From positions 1 to 64,000 of the forward strand of contig NZ_CBYL010000003.1 of assembly GCF_000577335.1 (NCBI RefSeq): a stretch of 64,000 nucleotides of DNA, written 5' to 3'. This DNA comes from Faecalispora jeddahensis (lineage in GTDB: Bacteria; Bacillota; Clostridia; Oscillospirales; Acutalibacteraceae). This document shows positions 10,205 through 18,672 of this stretch, piece after piece; positions within the stretch are counted from its first letter, which is position 1; each line of letters starts with the position of its first letter. The notes below the pieces were generated by a model. The model made no database searches and was not told the DNA's origin. It saw nothing but the letters and a program-made list of their open reading frames with translations. A program made the translations under genes and the position numbers.

Positions 10205-12787
10205 TTATTCTTTTGCGTCGTACCACGTTTTGCCGATCTTGGCCTCCGCCAGCATCGGCACGGAAAGCGAAACCGCATTCTGCATTTCTTCCGTGAGCAG
10301 CTTCGCCGCAGCCTCGGCTTCTTCCTGCGGCGCTTCGACGATCAGCTCATCGTGCACCTGCAGAATCAGCTGCGCCTGCATTTTCTCACGGGTCAGGCGC
10401 TCCGCCACACGGATCATCGCGATCTTGATGATATCCGCCGCGGTGCCTTGAATCGGCATGTTCATCGCGACGCGCTCGCCGAACGAGCGCAGATTGAAGT
10501 TGCTGCTGGTCAGCTCCGGCAGGTAGCGCCTGCGGCCGAACAGCGTTTCGGCATAGCCGCGCTCCTTTGCCAGCTCCACCACATGGTTCATGTAGCTTCG
10601 CACGCCATCGTAATGGGCCAGATACGCCTTGATATAGTCATCCGCTTCCTTGCGGGTAACGCCAATGTTCTTCGACAGCGAAAACGCGCCGATGCCGTAT
10701 ACAATGCCGAAGTTGACCGCCTTGGCGCGGCTGCGCATGATGGGCGTGACCATCTCCTCCGGCATGCGGAACACCTGGGCGGCGGTGCTGCGGTGAATAT
10801 CCGCATTTTCGCGGAATGCCTCGATCATATTTTTATCGTCGGCCACATGAGCCAGAACCCGCAGCTCGATCTGCGAGTAGTCGGCGTCTACCAGCACCCA
10901 TCCGGGCCGGGCGATGAAAAAGCGGCGCAGCTCGCGGCCCTGTTCGGTGCGCACGGGAATGTTCTGCAGGTTCGGCTCTGTGGAGCTGATGCGCCCTGTG
11001 CGCGTTTCGGTCTGATTAAAGCTTGAGTGAATCCGCCCGTCCGGTCCGATCACCTTGAGCAAACCGTCGCAATAGGTGGATTTCAGCTTCGTCAGCCCGC
11101 GGTATTCCAAAATCATCTCTACCGCAGGATGGTCATAGCGCAGGCTTTCCAAAACCTCCGCGTTGGTGGAGTAGCCGCTTTTTGTCTTTTTGCCCGTATG
11201 CAGGCCCAGCTTTTCAAACAGCGCCTGACCGAGCTGCTTCGGCGAATTCACATTAAATTCGTAGCCGACCTGCTCATAAATACGGCTCTGGATTTCATCG
11301 ATGCGGGTCTGCAGCCCCTTACCGTATTCCTCAATGCCCGCCGCGTCTACGGCAAAGCCGACCGTTTCCATGCCGGCCAGCACTTTTGCCAGCGGCAGCT
11401 CAATCTTTTTCAGCAGGTCGAGCTGGCCGTTCTGTTCGATTTCGGTCGTCAGGCGATCGACCAGAGCGGGCAGAAGCGCCGCGCGGGCCGCATCCGCATA
11501 TTCCCCATTTGCACTCGGAACCGGTACCTCATATTCCGCTGCGAGCCGCTCCACCCCGTAATCGGACGACGTGGGGTTCAGTAGATAGGCCGCAAGCAGG
11601 GTATCCATGCCGAAATTTTTGACCTCCACGCCCAGCCGCTCCAGCGCGGCGTAAAACGGCTTGCTGTTGTGGATATTCTTGACGATCTTTGCATTGCCGC
11701 ACAGCGCGCGCAAAAACGCTTTTTCGGGCTTTAATACAAATACCGTTCCATCCATCGGCAAAAGCAGAGAGGAAATTTCGTTTCCGTCGTACACGGCTGT
11801 CAAATCCGCACGGCCCTGCTCCTGCAGGGGGATCAGCAATCCTGCACCATCGGCCAGCACCTTTACCGGCAGGGAATCCGCCGTTTTGCTCTGCTCGGGG
11901 GTCTCCTGCGCCGCAGCGTCGAGCCCCAGCTTCGGAATCAGCGAAAACAGCTCCAACCGTGCCATCAAACGGGCTGCGGCCGCCTTGTCGCCCGACTGCA
12001 GGCGATACGTTTCCAGCTTCGTATCAATCGGCACATCCGTACAGATCGTGCCCAGCTTACGGCTGAGGTAGGCGCTTTCCTTTCCCTCGCGCAGCTTCTT
12101 GCGCATCCCTTCTTTGATGTCGATGGTATCCAGATTTTCGTAGATATGGTCGATGTCGTGAAAGCTGCGGATCAGTTCACCCGCACCCTTGGGGCCGATG
12201 CCCGCCACGCCGGGAATATTGTCGGAGCTGTCGCCCTGCAGCGCCTTGATCTCGATCATCTGGGGCGGTTCCACGCCGTATTCCTCGCGGATTTTCTCGG
12301 CGTCGTACACCGTTACCTGCGGCTGCCCAAACTTGGTTGCGGCAAGGCGCACCGTGACGCCGTCACCCACCAGCTGCAGGCTGTCGCGGTCCCCGGTGGC
12401 AATCACGCATTCCGCGCCCTGCTCGCGGCTGGCTTTGGCCAGCGTGCCCAAAATGTCGTCCGCCTCAAACCCTGCCTGCTCCACCAGAGGATAACCGAGC
12501 AGCTCCAGCAATTCCTTTAAAACGGGCATCTGCTCGGCCAGCTCTTCCGGCATTCCCTTGCGCTGGGCCTTGTAGCCATCGTATTCCAGGTGGCGAAACG
12601 TGGGCTCCCTGCGGTCAAACGCAATGGCGACTGCATCCGGCTGCGTCTCATCCCACATCTTTTTGAGCATCGTCAGAAAACCGTAAATCGCATTGGTAAA
12701 ATGGCCATCCTTGGTGGTCAGCAGTTTAATCCCGTAAAACGCGCGATTCAGGATACTGTTTCCGTCCAGCACCAGTAATTTCATCAT
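10205..12787 (-). CDS. polA: DNA polymerase I
   Basis: Fills gaps and removes RNA primers in replication and repair. The 860-residue protein has an N-terminal 5'-3' exonuclease (about 1-290; AFDRREPTFRH, ATGDRDSLQLV, GDSSDNIPGV), a middle 3'-5' exonuclease-like domain (about 310-480) without the usual acidic metal ligands, so probably no proofreading as in Bacillus Pol I, and a polymerase domain with motif A DYSQIELR, motif B RSRAKAVNFGIVYG and motif C VHDEL. Two adjacent ATGs can start it. First gene of the polA-ywlE-rimI-flavoprotein-tsaD run; its promoter adjoins repeat array 1. Confidence 0.97.
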   Translation of the reverse strand: MMKLLVLDGNSILNRAFYGIKLLTTKDGHFTNAIYGFLTMLKKMWDETQPDAVAIAFDRREPTFRHLEYDGYKAQRKGMPEELAEQMPVLKELLELLGYPLVEQAGFEADDILGTLAKASREQGAECVIATGDRDSLQLVGDGVTVRLAATKFGQPQVTVYDAEKIREEYGVEPPQMIEIKALQGDSSDNIPGVAGIGPKGAGELIRSFHDIDHIYENLDTIDIKEGMRKKLREGKESAYLSRKLGTICTDVPIDTKLETYRLQSGDKAAAARLMARLELFSLIPKLGLDAAAQETPEQSKTADSLPVKVLADGAGLLIPLQEQGRADLTAVYDGNEISSLLLPMDGTVFVLKPEKAFLRALCGNAKIVKNIHNSKPFYAALERLGVEVKNFGMDTLLAAYLLNPTSSDYGVERLAAEYEVPVPSANGEYADAARAALLPALVDRLTTEIEQNGQLDLLKKIELPLAKVLAGMETVGFAVDAAGIEEYGKGLQTRIDEIQSRIYEQVGYEFNVNSPKQLGQALFEKLGLHTGKKTKSGYSTNAEVLESLRYDHPAVEMILEYRGLTKLKSTYCDGLLKVIGPDGRIHSSFNQTETRTGRISSTEPNLQNIPVRTEQGRELRRFFIARPGWVLVDADYSQIELRVLAHVADDKNMIEAFRENADIHRSTAAQVFRMPEEMVTPIMRSRAKAVNFGIVYGIGAFSLSKNIGVTRKEADDYIKAYLAHYDGVRSYMNHVVELAKERGYAETLFGRRRYLPELTSSNFNLRSFGERVAMNMPIQGTAADIIKIAMIRVAERLTREKMQAQLILQVHDELIVEAPQEEAEAAAKLLTEEMQNAVSLSVPMLAEAKIGKTWYDAKE

Positions 12788-12859
12788 TCTTCTCCATTCC
12801 TCCGCTGAATATAGCGGACCAGATATATTTAAAAAGGAGTCTCCCCTGTTTACTTTATT

Positions 12860-12873
12860 GTGTTATTATAACA
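12860..12873 (-). promoter_or_regulatory. Extended -10 promoter of polA, an orphan repeat end
   Basis: Minus-strand TGTTATAATAAC, a perfect extended -10 (TGTTATAAT), lies about 75 nt before the polA start with no good -35. The same string ends each unit of the adjacent array. Its flank AACATGAT (12870-12877) is complementary to ATCATGTT (12930-12937) at the edge of the first unit. Confidence 0.6.
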
Positions 12874-12929
12874 TGATCGTAAGTACAAAACCCCACTTGA
12901 TTATGAAAAGACGTTTTTTAAGCGATATT

Positions 12930-13371
12930 ATCATGTTTCAACGTTCTCCCAAGCATTGAAAGCTTTGCTTTCGGTTATGCCGTGAGGTTATTATAACAGA
13001 ATGCCTTTCAAACGACTTTCGTTAGAGCAACAAGTTCTTTCTTTATTCCAGTTATTCTGTTTCAATGTTCTCTCAGGAACCCGAAGCTCTGCTTCGGCTT
13101 GCGCCGTGAGGTTATTATAACAGAATGCCTTTCAAACAGCTTTCATTATAACAACCAGTTCTTCCTTGATTCCGGTTTATTCTGTTTCAATGTTCTCTCA
13201 GGCGCCCGAAGCTTCGCTTCGGCTTGCGCCGTGAGGTTATTATAACAGAATGCCTTTCAAACAGCTTTCATTATTACAAACAGTTCTTCCTTGATTCCGG
13301 TTTATTCTGTTTCAATGTTCTCTCAGGCGCCCGAAGCTTCGCTTCGGCTTGCGCCGTGAGGTTATTATAAC
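12930..13371. repeat. Repeat array 1: four palindromic units, 125-bp period
   Basis: Units start at about 12930, 13054, 13179 and 13304. Each has arm ATTCTGTT, a core from TTCAATGTTCTCTCAG to GTGAGGTTATTATA with nested stems (GGCGC/GCGCC and CCGAAGC/GCTTCGG), and arm AACAGAAT. The 52-nt spacers are similar to each other. Unit 1 is diverged and has ATCATGTT as left arm; unit 4 lacks a matching right arm. Units read in one direction, with the TATAAT-like end facing polA. The array fills the polA-dusB divergent region. The family is not one I recognise. Confidence 0.85.
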
Positions 13372-13462
13372 ATCTTCCAGCAAAAAAATTAAGTGCTTTT
13401 CGCCTCGGATTGTGGTATATTATATCGGGACTTTTCACTTTTAACCGAAAGGATTTTTTTAC

Positions 13463-14470
13463 TTGAAACTGGGTTCTTTTCAAATTGAGGGCCGTGCGGC
13501 TCTCGCGCCGATGGCCGGGATTACCGATGCCTCGTTCCGCCAGCTGTGCGTGGATTTCGGTGCCGGGTATGTCGTGACCGAAATGGTGAGCGCGCAGGGC
13601 CTGACATATAAAAACTATAAGACAAACCAGCTGATGAAGCTGTCTGATACAGAGCGGCCCGCGGCGATTCAGCTGTTCGGGGATGAGCCGGATTATCTGG
13701 CGCGCGGAGCGGAAATCGCGATGAATTTTTCTCCCGACGCCATCGACATCAATATGGGCTGCCCCGCGCCAAAGGTATGCGGAACCAGTGGCCGAGGCCA
13801 CGGCAGCGGCAGCGCGCTGATGAAGGATCCGGAGCTTTGCGGCAGAATCGTGGCGGCAGTCAAGGCCGCGGTGGACGTACCGGTAACGGTAAAAATCCGC
13901 AAGGGATGGGATAAAAACAGCGTCAACGCCGTAGAAGTGGCGCAGATTTGCGAAGCGGCGGGAGCAGACGCAATCGCCGTTCATGGGAGAACCCGCGAGC
14001 AGATGTACCAGCCCAGCGCGGATTGGGAGATCATCACTGCGGTCAAGCAGGCAGTAAAAATCCCCGTAATCGGCAACGGCGATGTCACCGATGCGAAAAG
14101 CGCCGCCAAAATGCTGGAGCAGACCGGCTGCGACATGGTCATGATCGGCCGTGCCGCTTTGGGGAATCCCTGGATTTTTCGCGAGATTCACGCATACCTC
14201 ACGACAGGAGTGCTCCTGCCGCCGCCCACCTTAAACGAGAGGCTGCTCGTGATGCTGCGCCATGTGCGTGCCATGTGCGAGGATAAGGGAGAAGACCGCG
14301 CTATGCGCGAAGCCCGCAAGCATGCCGGGTGGTATCTTAAGGGCCTGCCGAACGCGGCATCCTTTCGCCGTGAGGCCGGGCAGCTGACAGTTTTTCACGA
14401 TATTGAGCTGCTGACGCAGCGGATACTTTCCTCCGCGGCCGGCGGAGCCTCACACGAAACTGTAATATGA
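13463..14470 (+). CDS. dusB: tRNA-dihydrouridine synthase
   Basis: FMN enzyme reducing uridines in the tRNA D-loop. The 335-residue protein starts at a TTG (AAAGGA upstream) and shows LAPMAGITDASFR, the catalytic cysteine in INMGCP (Cys100), the FMN-phosphate lysine region TVKIRKGW, HGRTREQMY, and IGNGDV, all DusB-like. Just after the catalytic Cys the loop reads PKVCGTSGRGHGSGSALM, about three residues longer than the usual PKV-GNGGGSALM form. Monocistronic, divergent from polA across repeat array 1, and followed by a very strong terminator. Confidence 0.93.
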   Translation: MKLGSFQIEGRAALAPMAGITDASFRQLCVDFGAGYVVTEMVSAQGLTYKNYKTNQLMKLSDTERPAAIQLFGDEPDYLARGAEIAMNFSPDAIDINMGCPAPKVCGTSGRGHGSGSALMKDPELCGRIVAAVKAAVDVPVTVKIRKGWDKNSVNAVEVAQICEAAGADAIAVHGRTREQMYQPSADWEIITAVKQAVKIPVIGNGDVTDAKSAAKMLEQTGCDMVMIGRAALGNPWIFREIHAYLTTGVLLPPPTLNERLLVMLRHVRAMCEDKGEDRAMREARKHAGWYLKGLPNAASFRREAGQLTVFHDIELLTQRILSSAAGGASHETVI

Positions 14471-14471
14471 C

Positions 14472-14517
14472 AAAAGCCCCCAGCCACAGGAAAATCTGTG
14501 GCTGGGGGCTTTCTTTT
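14472..14517 (+). terminator. Strong terminator between dusB and the tail operon (bidirectional)
   Basis: AAGCCCCCAGCCACAG (14474-14489) pairs perfectly with CTGTGGCTGGGGGCTT (14496-14511), with T-runs on both strands. It ends dusB and also the minus-strand tail operon. Confidence 0.9.
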
Positions 14518-14569
14518 GTGATCGGTTCTTCTCAGCATCATTCATACATTGAGTATGCGGTTTTCACAT

Positions 14570-14785
14570 CTATTCCGTTTTGTCTTCTCCCGCTGCCTGC
14601 CCATCCACATATCCTTCACCGACAATATAGGCAACGACTGCGCCCAGTGACAGAAATACACCGCTGACCTGCTGCCCAACGTTCGCGTCTGCTCCGAACA
14701 GAGCCAGCACGCCAACCACGAAGGCCGCAACCGCCATCCAGAATTTACGGGATGTCAGCTTCTGTGCCCAATTGATTTTGCTCAT
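14570..14785 (-). CDS. Phage-type holin
   Basis: A 71-residue protein with the start INWAQKLTSRKFW, then two hydrophobic segments (about residues 15-31 and 38-56) and a charged tail. This arrangement is typical of the small holins at the ends of Firmicute phage and tailocin operons, which would make the membrane pore that releases the neighbouring lysozyme. RBS AGAGGGG. Last gene of the operon, directly downstream of the lysozyme. The identification rests on context and topology rather than a strict motif. Confidence 0.7.
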   Translation of the reverse strand: MSKINWAQKLTSRKFWMAVAAFVVGVLALFGADANVGQQVSGVFLSLGAVVAYIVGEGYVDGQAAGEDKTE

Positions 14786-14822
14786 TTGATACCCCTCTTT
14801 CTGTCAGATGGAACTCGATATT

Positions 14823-15698
14823 TCAGCGCACATTAAAATTGCACTGTACGGTCTGTCCACCCGACGTGACCATAATATGTCCATGCCTTACCACAGGTTC
14901 CGGCGGCAGCCCCCGAACGTCGATCAGCCAGCCGCGCCCTTTCGGGTCAGGGCGCGGTTCCGATACGGCGATCACATCCCGTCCAACAGTGATTACTGCG
15001 GGTTTCTCCTGACAGCGAGCCAACACCGTGTATTTTTCACCGCTGTTCATGTCTTTGCTTGAGGTATCCAAACTCAGGCCGGAGATATTCGGGACAGCAG
15101 CCAAAGAAAAATCCTTGCAGCAGTAATTGAGATCTACTCGCCCGCTCACGCCCGGCATGCTGCCGTCACTGGTGTACTGCCACATGTCGTATTGACCGGG
15201 GTAGGTTACCCTGTCGTTATACTGTGCCAGCCAAAACGTGTACTTAGAGAGCTGCGCCATATCGAGCCGGTTCGTCGCCCAATCTTTGTTTGCGTAAACC
15301 CCGGCGGTATATCCGGCAGCAGTTAATCGCTCACAAAAAAGCAAACAGATGGCTGTTGCCATCTGTTTGCTGATGCCGCCACGCTTGGCTTTATAGCCAT
15401 CAGCGTCTTCCATATCGATATAGACCGGGTAGACAGGTTTCAGACCTTCGAGCAGCCGCAGAGTATGCGCCGCCTCGCTTTCGGCTTCGGCCATGTTTAT
15501 TGCGTAACTGTACAGATACGCGCCCCACGGGATGTTCAGCCGACTGCACTCGACTACATTGTGCGCCCACTGCTTGTCGTCTTGGCTGACCATATCGCTG
15601 CCATAGCCGCAGCGCAGGATGGCAAAATCGATGTTGCCCTTTAGTTTGTCCCAGTCGACACGACCGTTAGCATTGCTGACGTCGATGCCGTTAAGCAT
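14823..15698 (-). CDS. GH25 lysozyme (endolysin)
   Basis: Muramidase that cleaves peptidoglycan for particle release. The 291-residue protein has a GH25 domain (about 1-190): N-terminal GIDVSNANGRVDW, catalytic YIDMED, WLAQYND and MWQYTSDG. The remaining roughly 100 residues are a C-terminal segment, probably a wall-binding or stabilising domain that I cannot name. The ATG at 15698 (GAGGAT upstream) overlaps the end of xkdX. There is no signal peptide, so it needs the holin downstream. Lysis pair of the tail operon. Confidence 0.92.
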   Translation of the reverse strand: MLNGIDVSNANGRVDWDKLKGNIDFAILRCGYGSDMVSQDDKQWAHNVVECSRLNIPWGAYLYSYAINMAEAESEAAHTLRLLEGLKPVYPVYIDMEDADGYKAKRGGISKQMATAICLLFCERLTAAGYTAGVYANKDWATNRLDMAQLSKYTFWLAQYNDRVTYPGQYDMWQYTSDGSMPGVSGRVDLNYCCKDFSLAAVPNISGLSLDTSSKDMNSGEKYTVLARCQEKPAVITVGRDVIAVSEPRPDPKGRGWLIDVRGLPPEPVVRHGHIMVTSGGQTVQCNFNVR

Positions 15699-15834
15699 TG
15701 TAATCCTCACTTGTGATGGTCTTGAACTCATCGGCGGTAATCTGGCCGTATGGGTTGCTCTCTGTCTTAACCGCCAGTCTCAACTGATCAATTGTCACCC
15801 ATTTGCGACTGTAAGCAAGCTGCCAAAATGCCAT
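15691..15834 (-). CDS. xkdX: XkdX-family small tail protein
   Basis: A 47-residue protein starting MAFWQLAYSRKWVT and ending TSEDYNA. The pattern (aromatic N-terminus, WVT-x-DQLR-AV, then a Y/F-K-I-T-x-xDY end) is that of XkdX, which in PBSX-type tail operons always sits after the fibre genes and before the lysis genes, as here. It overlaps the upstream stop by one base (TAATG) and the lysozyme start, so it is coupled to both. Its precise role in the particle is not known. Confidence 0.85.
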   Translation of the reverse strand: MAFWQLAYSRKWVTIDQLRLAVKTESNPYGQITADEFKTITSEDYNA

Positions 15835-16184
15835 TATACTGCGCCTCCTTTGAGCGTCATAATATCAAGCTGTGCCTGCGCGAGCGTCTCTCTCAACGTG
15901 TCCAATGTTGCGTTGAGCTGCATGTTTTGCAGCGATAGGCCCGCGATGGTCTGGCCGAGTACATCGTTTTCGGCTTGCTGATCTCTGACAATCTGCGCGA
16001 GCTGCTCTGCTGGTCTCGCCTTTTGAGTATAATAGGCAAGCTGCTTGTCCTCGCTGACAGCGCCTACAATCACCCGATACAAAGTCAAATCAAAGTCTAT
16101 ATTGCTGATACAATATAGACCCGATTCGGGTTCCGTATCAGACTTTGCGTAGATTTCGGATTGATCGTCATAGAGATAGTACAT
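15834..16184 (-). CDS. Small tail-operon protein with C-terminal coiled coil
   Basis: A 116-residue protein between the fibre gene and xkdX. The first 50 residues are acidic and aromatic-rich (MYYLYDDQSEIY, TLYRVIVG); residues about 55-110 form a predicted coiled coil (QLAQIVRDQQAEND, LNATLDTLRETLAQAQ). Proteins of this size at this position are common in PBSX-like tails and may be fibre chaperones or small fibre parts. That role is inference from position only. GGAGATCTGTT precedes the ATG. Confidence 0.6.
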   Translation of the reverse strand: MYYLYDDQSEIYAKSDTEPESGLYCISNIDFDLTLYRVIVGAVSEDKQLAYYTQKARPAEQLAQIVRDQQAENDVLGQTIAGLSLQNMQLNATLDTLRETLAQAQLDIMTLKGGAV

Positions 16185-16199
16185 AACAGATCTCCTTTC

Positions 16200-18116
16200 T
16201 TACCAACATTCAATGGAATCGGAGTTATATCCAATAGTGCTTATATTCGTTAAATACGTCAAAGTATTTCCGGATAGAGTGAAAACAGACACGCTACTTC
16301 CGCCCAAGGAAACGAACAAGTATCTCTCATCAAATGACAGAGCAAAGCTAGCTGCTCTAACAGTAAGATCCAAATTTGCAAGCCTTGTTCCTAATGACGC
16401 ATCCCAAATTTGTACGTAATCCCTCGCTTGCTCGTGTTTTAGGAAAATTAAATTGCCGTTGCTTAATCTAGCAAAAGACACGGTGGTACGAGCGGTGTTT
16501 CCGAGATATTGACTATTAATAGACGAAAAATCGGACAAAGACATTCTGCGAACATGATGTCCTATCCCCCCTCCAGACTCAGTGCTATAATTATAATAAT
16601 CATATAAATCATTATCTTTCGAAATCATGGTTTCGCCAAAATAACGATAGGTTACGGTAGTCAAAGTACTTTGATTTTTAATCGAAAAGGAATCCCCGCT
16701 TCGCTGATAAACAATATAAGTATCTCGACTATAGCTTATAGTCCAACGCACAATTAGGAGATTTTGGGCCGAATTCCAGCAAGCATTGGTTGCATAGCAA
16801 GTTCCACCGGAAGGTACATTATACGTAAGTTCGGAAACAATCGACCAAGCACCATTTACTAATTTTGCAATTACACATCTATAACCACCAGTTCCCGTAG
16901 AGAAAGCCAAATACTGACAATCCTCAGAAAAGGAAAGGGCCATAGTGGAATTTATTCCACCTTCCGGAAAGGTTGTATTTAAGGTTAAAGTATCTCCATT
17001 CCGTTTATAAACCTTAACCCCGCCTGCTCCAGAACGAGCCACCCAATTTCTATCGAGCGAGATTGCAACCCGACCATTCACAGTTGGATCATATGCTCTA
17101 GTGTTCGATATGACTCCCTCTGTTCGGTTAGAAAAATAAGCAGGAGATATCAAGTAATTTCCTTTTTGACTCAACCATTGCCAGGCAGAACCATCCCAAC
17201 GTTTGGCACTTTCTACATCAATGGTTGATCCAACACGGGATAGAACGCGAGGCCATTTAGAGGTAATATCTGCATAAAAGTTTATTCCATTCTTTTTAGC
17301 AAAAAAATGACCATATCCATTAGTGCCGCCTCTAGCACTTAATCTCCATGGGACAGCATCTCGATTAACTTTACGAAGAAGGCTAGGCACTGTTACGTTA
17401 TCTGTCGTCCGCATGGGTGAATACAGATAAATGAACGAGTTATCCATATTATCTTGAATAATCCAATAACTATCATCTAATGGATCTGATCGTACTGCCT
17501 CGTCAAACATGACAAGTCTTTTTGTGTCATTCAGTATCCAAATATGATTGGTGTCTAACGGAGTAGGCTCTGCCGTCTGGATACTGAGTGGAAAAGTCAA
17601 TATCTCTTTGAGAGACCCAGAGCCGCCTTTAAAAAAAGCCGTACCGTTTATTGAATTTACCGGGTCCGTAAGCGCTCGACTAAGGGTTACAGTAATAATG
17701 GCGTTACTCTGCATATCGGACATATACACAAGATTTTCCGATGTGTTGCTACCACCATTTATAAAACGATATGTAGCTCCAGAGGTTGGAGTATTAATTT
17801 GCATTCCCCAGGCATTACCACTGCTAACTCCCGTAAAATCAAGTGTTGGTATTCTAAAAGTAACCTGACATCCTTCGGTAAATATAAAATTCGGAACAGT
17901 TAAAGATAAAAACCACGGCGTACTACCCTGTACAACATCTGTAGCTACCCACACAGCGTTATTGCCGTTTGCCTTACCGTTCCACACAGACTTCTCTGCC
18001 GCCGTAACATGCATAGTGGCATCATTCCCGTGTGCATTGATATCGCTCAGCTTCTGGTTAAAGAGAGTGCGGGATACCCCGTCGGTTCCTTCAAATAATG
18101 TTGTAATATCAGGCAA
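16200..18116 (-). CDS. Tail fibre / receptor-binding protein with propeller-like repeats
   Basis: A 638-residue protein in the fibre position, starting at a TTG overlapping xkdU by 8 nt. Residues about 33-50 carry the tail-protein motif HVTAAEKSVWNGK. The C-terminal half has repeated blocks such as ALSFSEDCQYLAFSTG and ALSFDERYLFVSLGG, suggesting a beta-propeller head that would bind a cell-surface target. Most of the gene is far more AT-rich than the rest of the operon (sampled lines 33-35% GC against 65% in the baseplate genes), while the N-terminus is not, the pattern of a swapped receptor-binding cassette. Confidence 0.75.
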   Translation of the reverse strand: MPDITTLFEGTDGVSRTLFNQKLSDINAHGNDATMHVTAAEKSVWNGKANGNNAVWVATDVVQGSTPWFLSLTVPNFIFTEGCQVTFRIPTLDFTGVSSGNAWGMQINTPTSGATYRFINGGSNTSENLVYMSDMQSNAIITVTLSRALTDPVNSINGTAFFKGGSGSLKEILTFPLSIQTAEPTPLDTNHIWILNDTKRLVMFDEAVRSDPLDDSYWIIQDNMDNSFIYLYSPMRTTDNVTVPSLLRKVNRDAVPWRLSARGGTNGYGHFFAKKNGINFYADITSKWPRVLSRVGSTIDVESAKRWDGSAWQWLSQKGNYLISPAYFSNRTEGVISNTRAYDPTVNGRVAISLDRNWVARSGAGGVKVYKRNGDTLTLNTTFPEGGINSTMALSFSEDCQYLAFSTGTGGYRCVIAKLVNGAWSIVSELTYNVPSGGTCYATNACWNSAQNLLIVRWTISYSRDTYIVYQRSGDSFSIKNQSTLTTVTYRYFGETMISKDNDLYDYYNYSTESGGGIGHHVRRMSLSDFSSINSQYLGNTARTTVSFARLSNGNLIFLKHEQARDYVQIWDASLGTRLANLDLTVRAASFALSFDERYLFVSLGGSSVSVFTLSGNTLTYLTNISTIGYNSDSIECW

Positions 18117-18672
18117 TCCACTCGCCCCTTTCTAATTGCGTTAAGGTTAAGTTCTTCGCGTCCAGCTGGTCAAAAGTGATCGATTGGGCGTCCAGCTCAT
18201 CCCAGGTTACATAGAGATAAGCAATATCCAACAGAAGATTCGCCGGGATCGTCTCATAGGCCGTCGCGTACAGCGGATTCAGGTCGGCCACGCGGCTCTC
18301 TCCGCGGTAGCGGATTTTGATGACAAAATCCTGCACACTGACGTCAACACCAAGTCCCATGTACGCCTCTACCATTCCCCGCAATACATTGACATTGATC
18401 GGCGGCTTCGTCATCAGCTTGGCTTTGAGCGCGTCTCGCCGTGCCTGCAAGGTAGAATTTAGCGGAGAGGACACCCCAAGCAAGCGCTCCCAGCGCTGTG
18501 CTCCCGCCTCGTCGCAGGTGGAAACGGATTTGTTCTTCACCATCCGCCGCACCTGTTCCGATAAAGCATCCATCTGAATATTCACGACCCCCGCGATCGC
18601 GTCGATCTCCACGACATCCTGCAGTTTTTCAATCAGATAGCCTTTCAAATCGTTTTTATGGTCATAAAACAT
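18109..18672 (-). CDS. xkdU: XkdU-like baseplate protein (DUF2313/YmfQ family)
   Basis: A 187-residue protein directly after the baseplate J protein, the position and size of XkdU/YmfQ. Seen: an N-terminal helical part and a later block PINVNVLRGMVEAYMGLGVDVSV and RVADLNPLYATAYETIPANL typical of the family, where it links baseplate and fibres. Start and upstream stop overlap by one base (TGATG). Confidence 0.8.
   Translation of the reverse strand: MFYDHKNDLKGYLIEKLQDVVEIDAIAGVVNIQMDALSEQVRRMVKNKSVSTCDEAGAQRWERLLGVSSPLNSTLQARRDALKAKLMTKPPINVNVLRGMVEAYMGLGVDVSVQDFVIKIRYRGESRVADLNPLYATAYETIPANLLLDIAYLYVTWDELDAQSITFDQLDAKNLTLTQLERGEWIA

Noticed and set aside
12930-13371. CRISPR array
   Set aside because: Repeats are about 73 nt with nested stems, spacers within an array are near-identical, and no cas genes are present.
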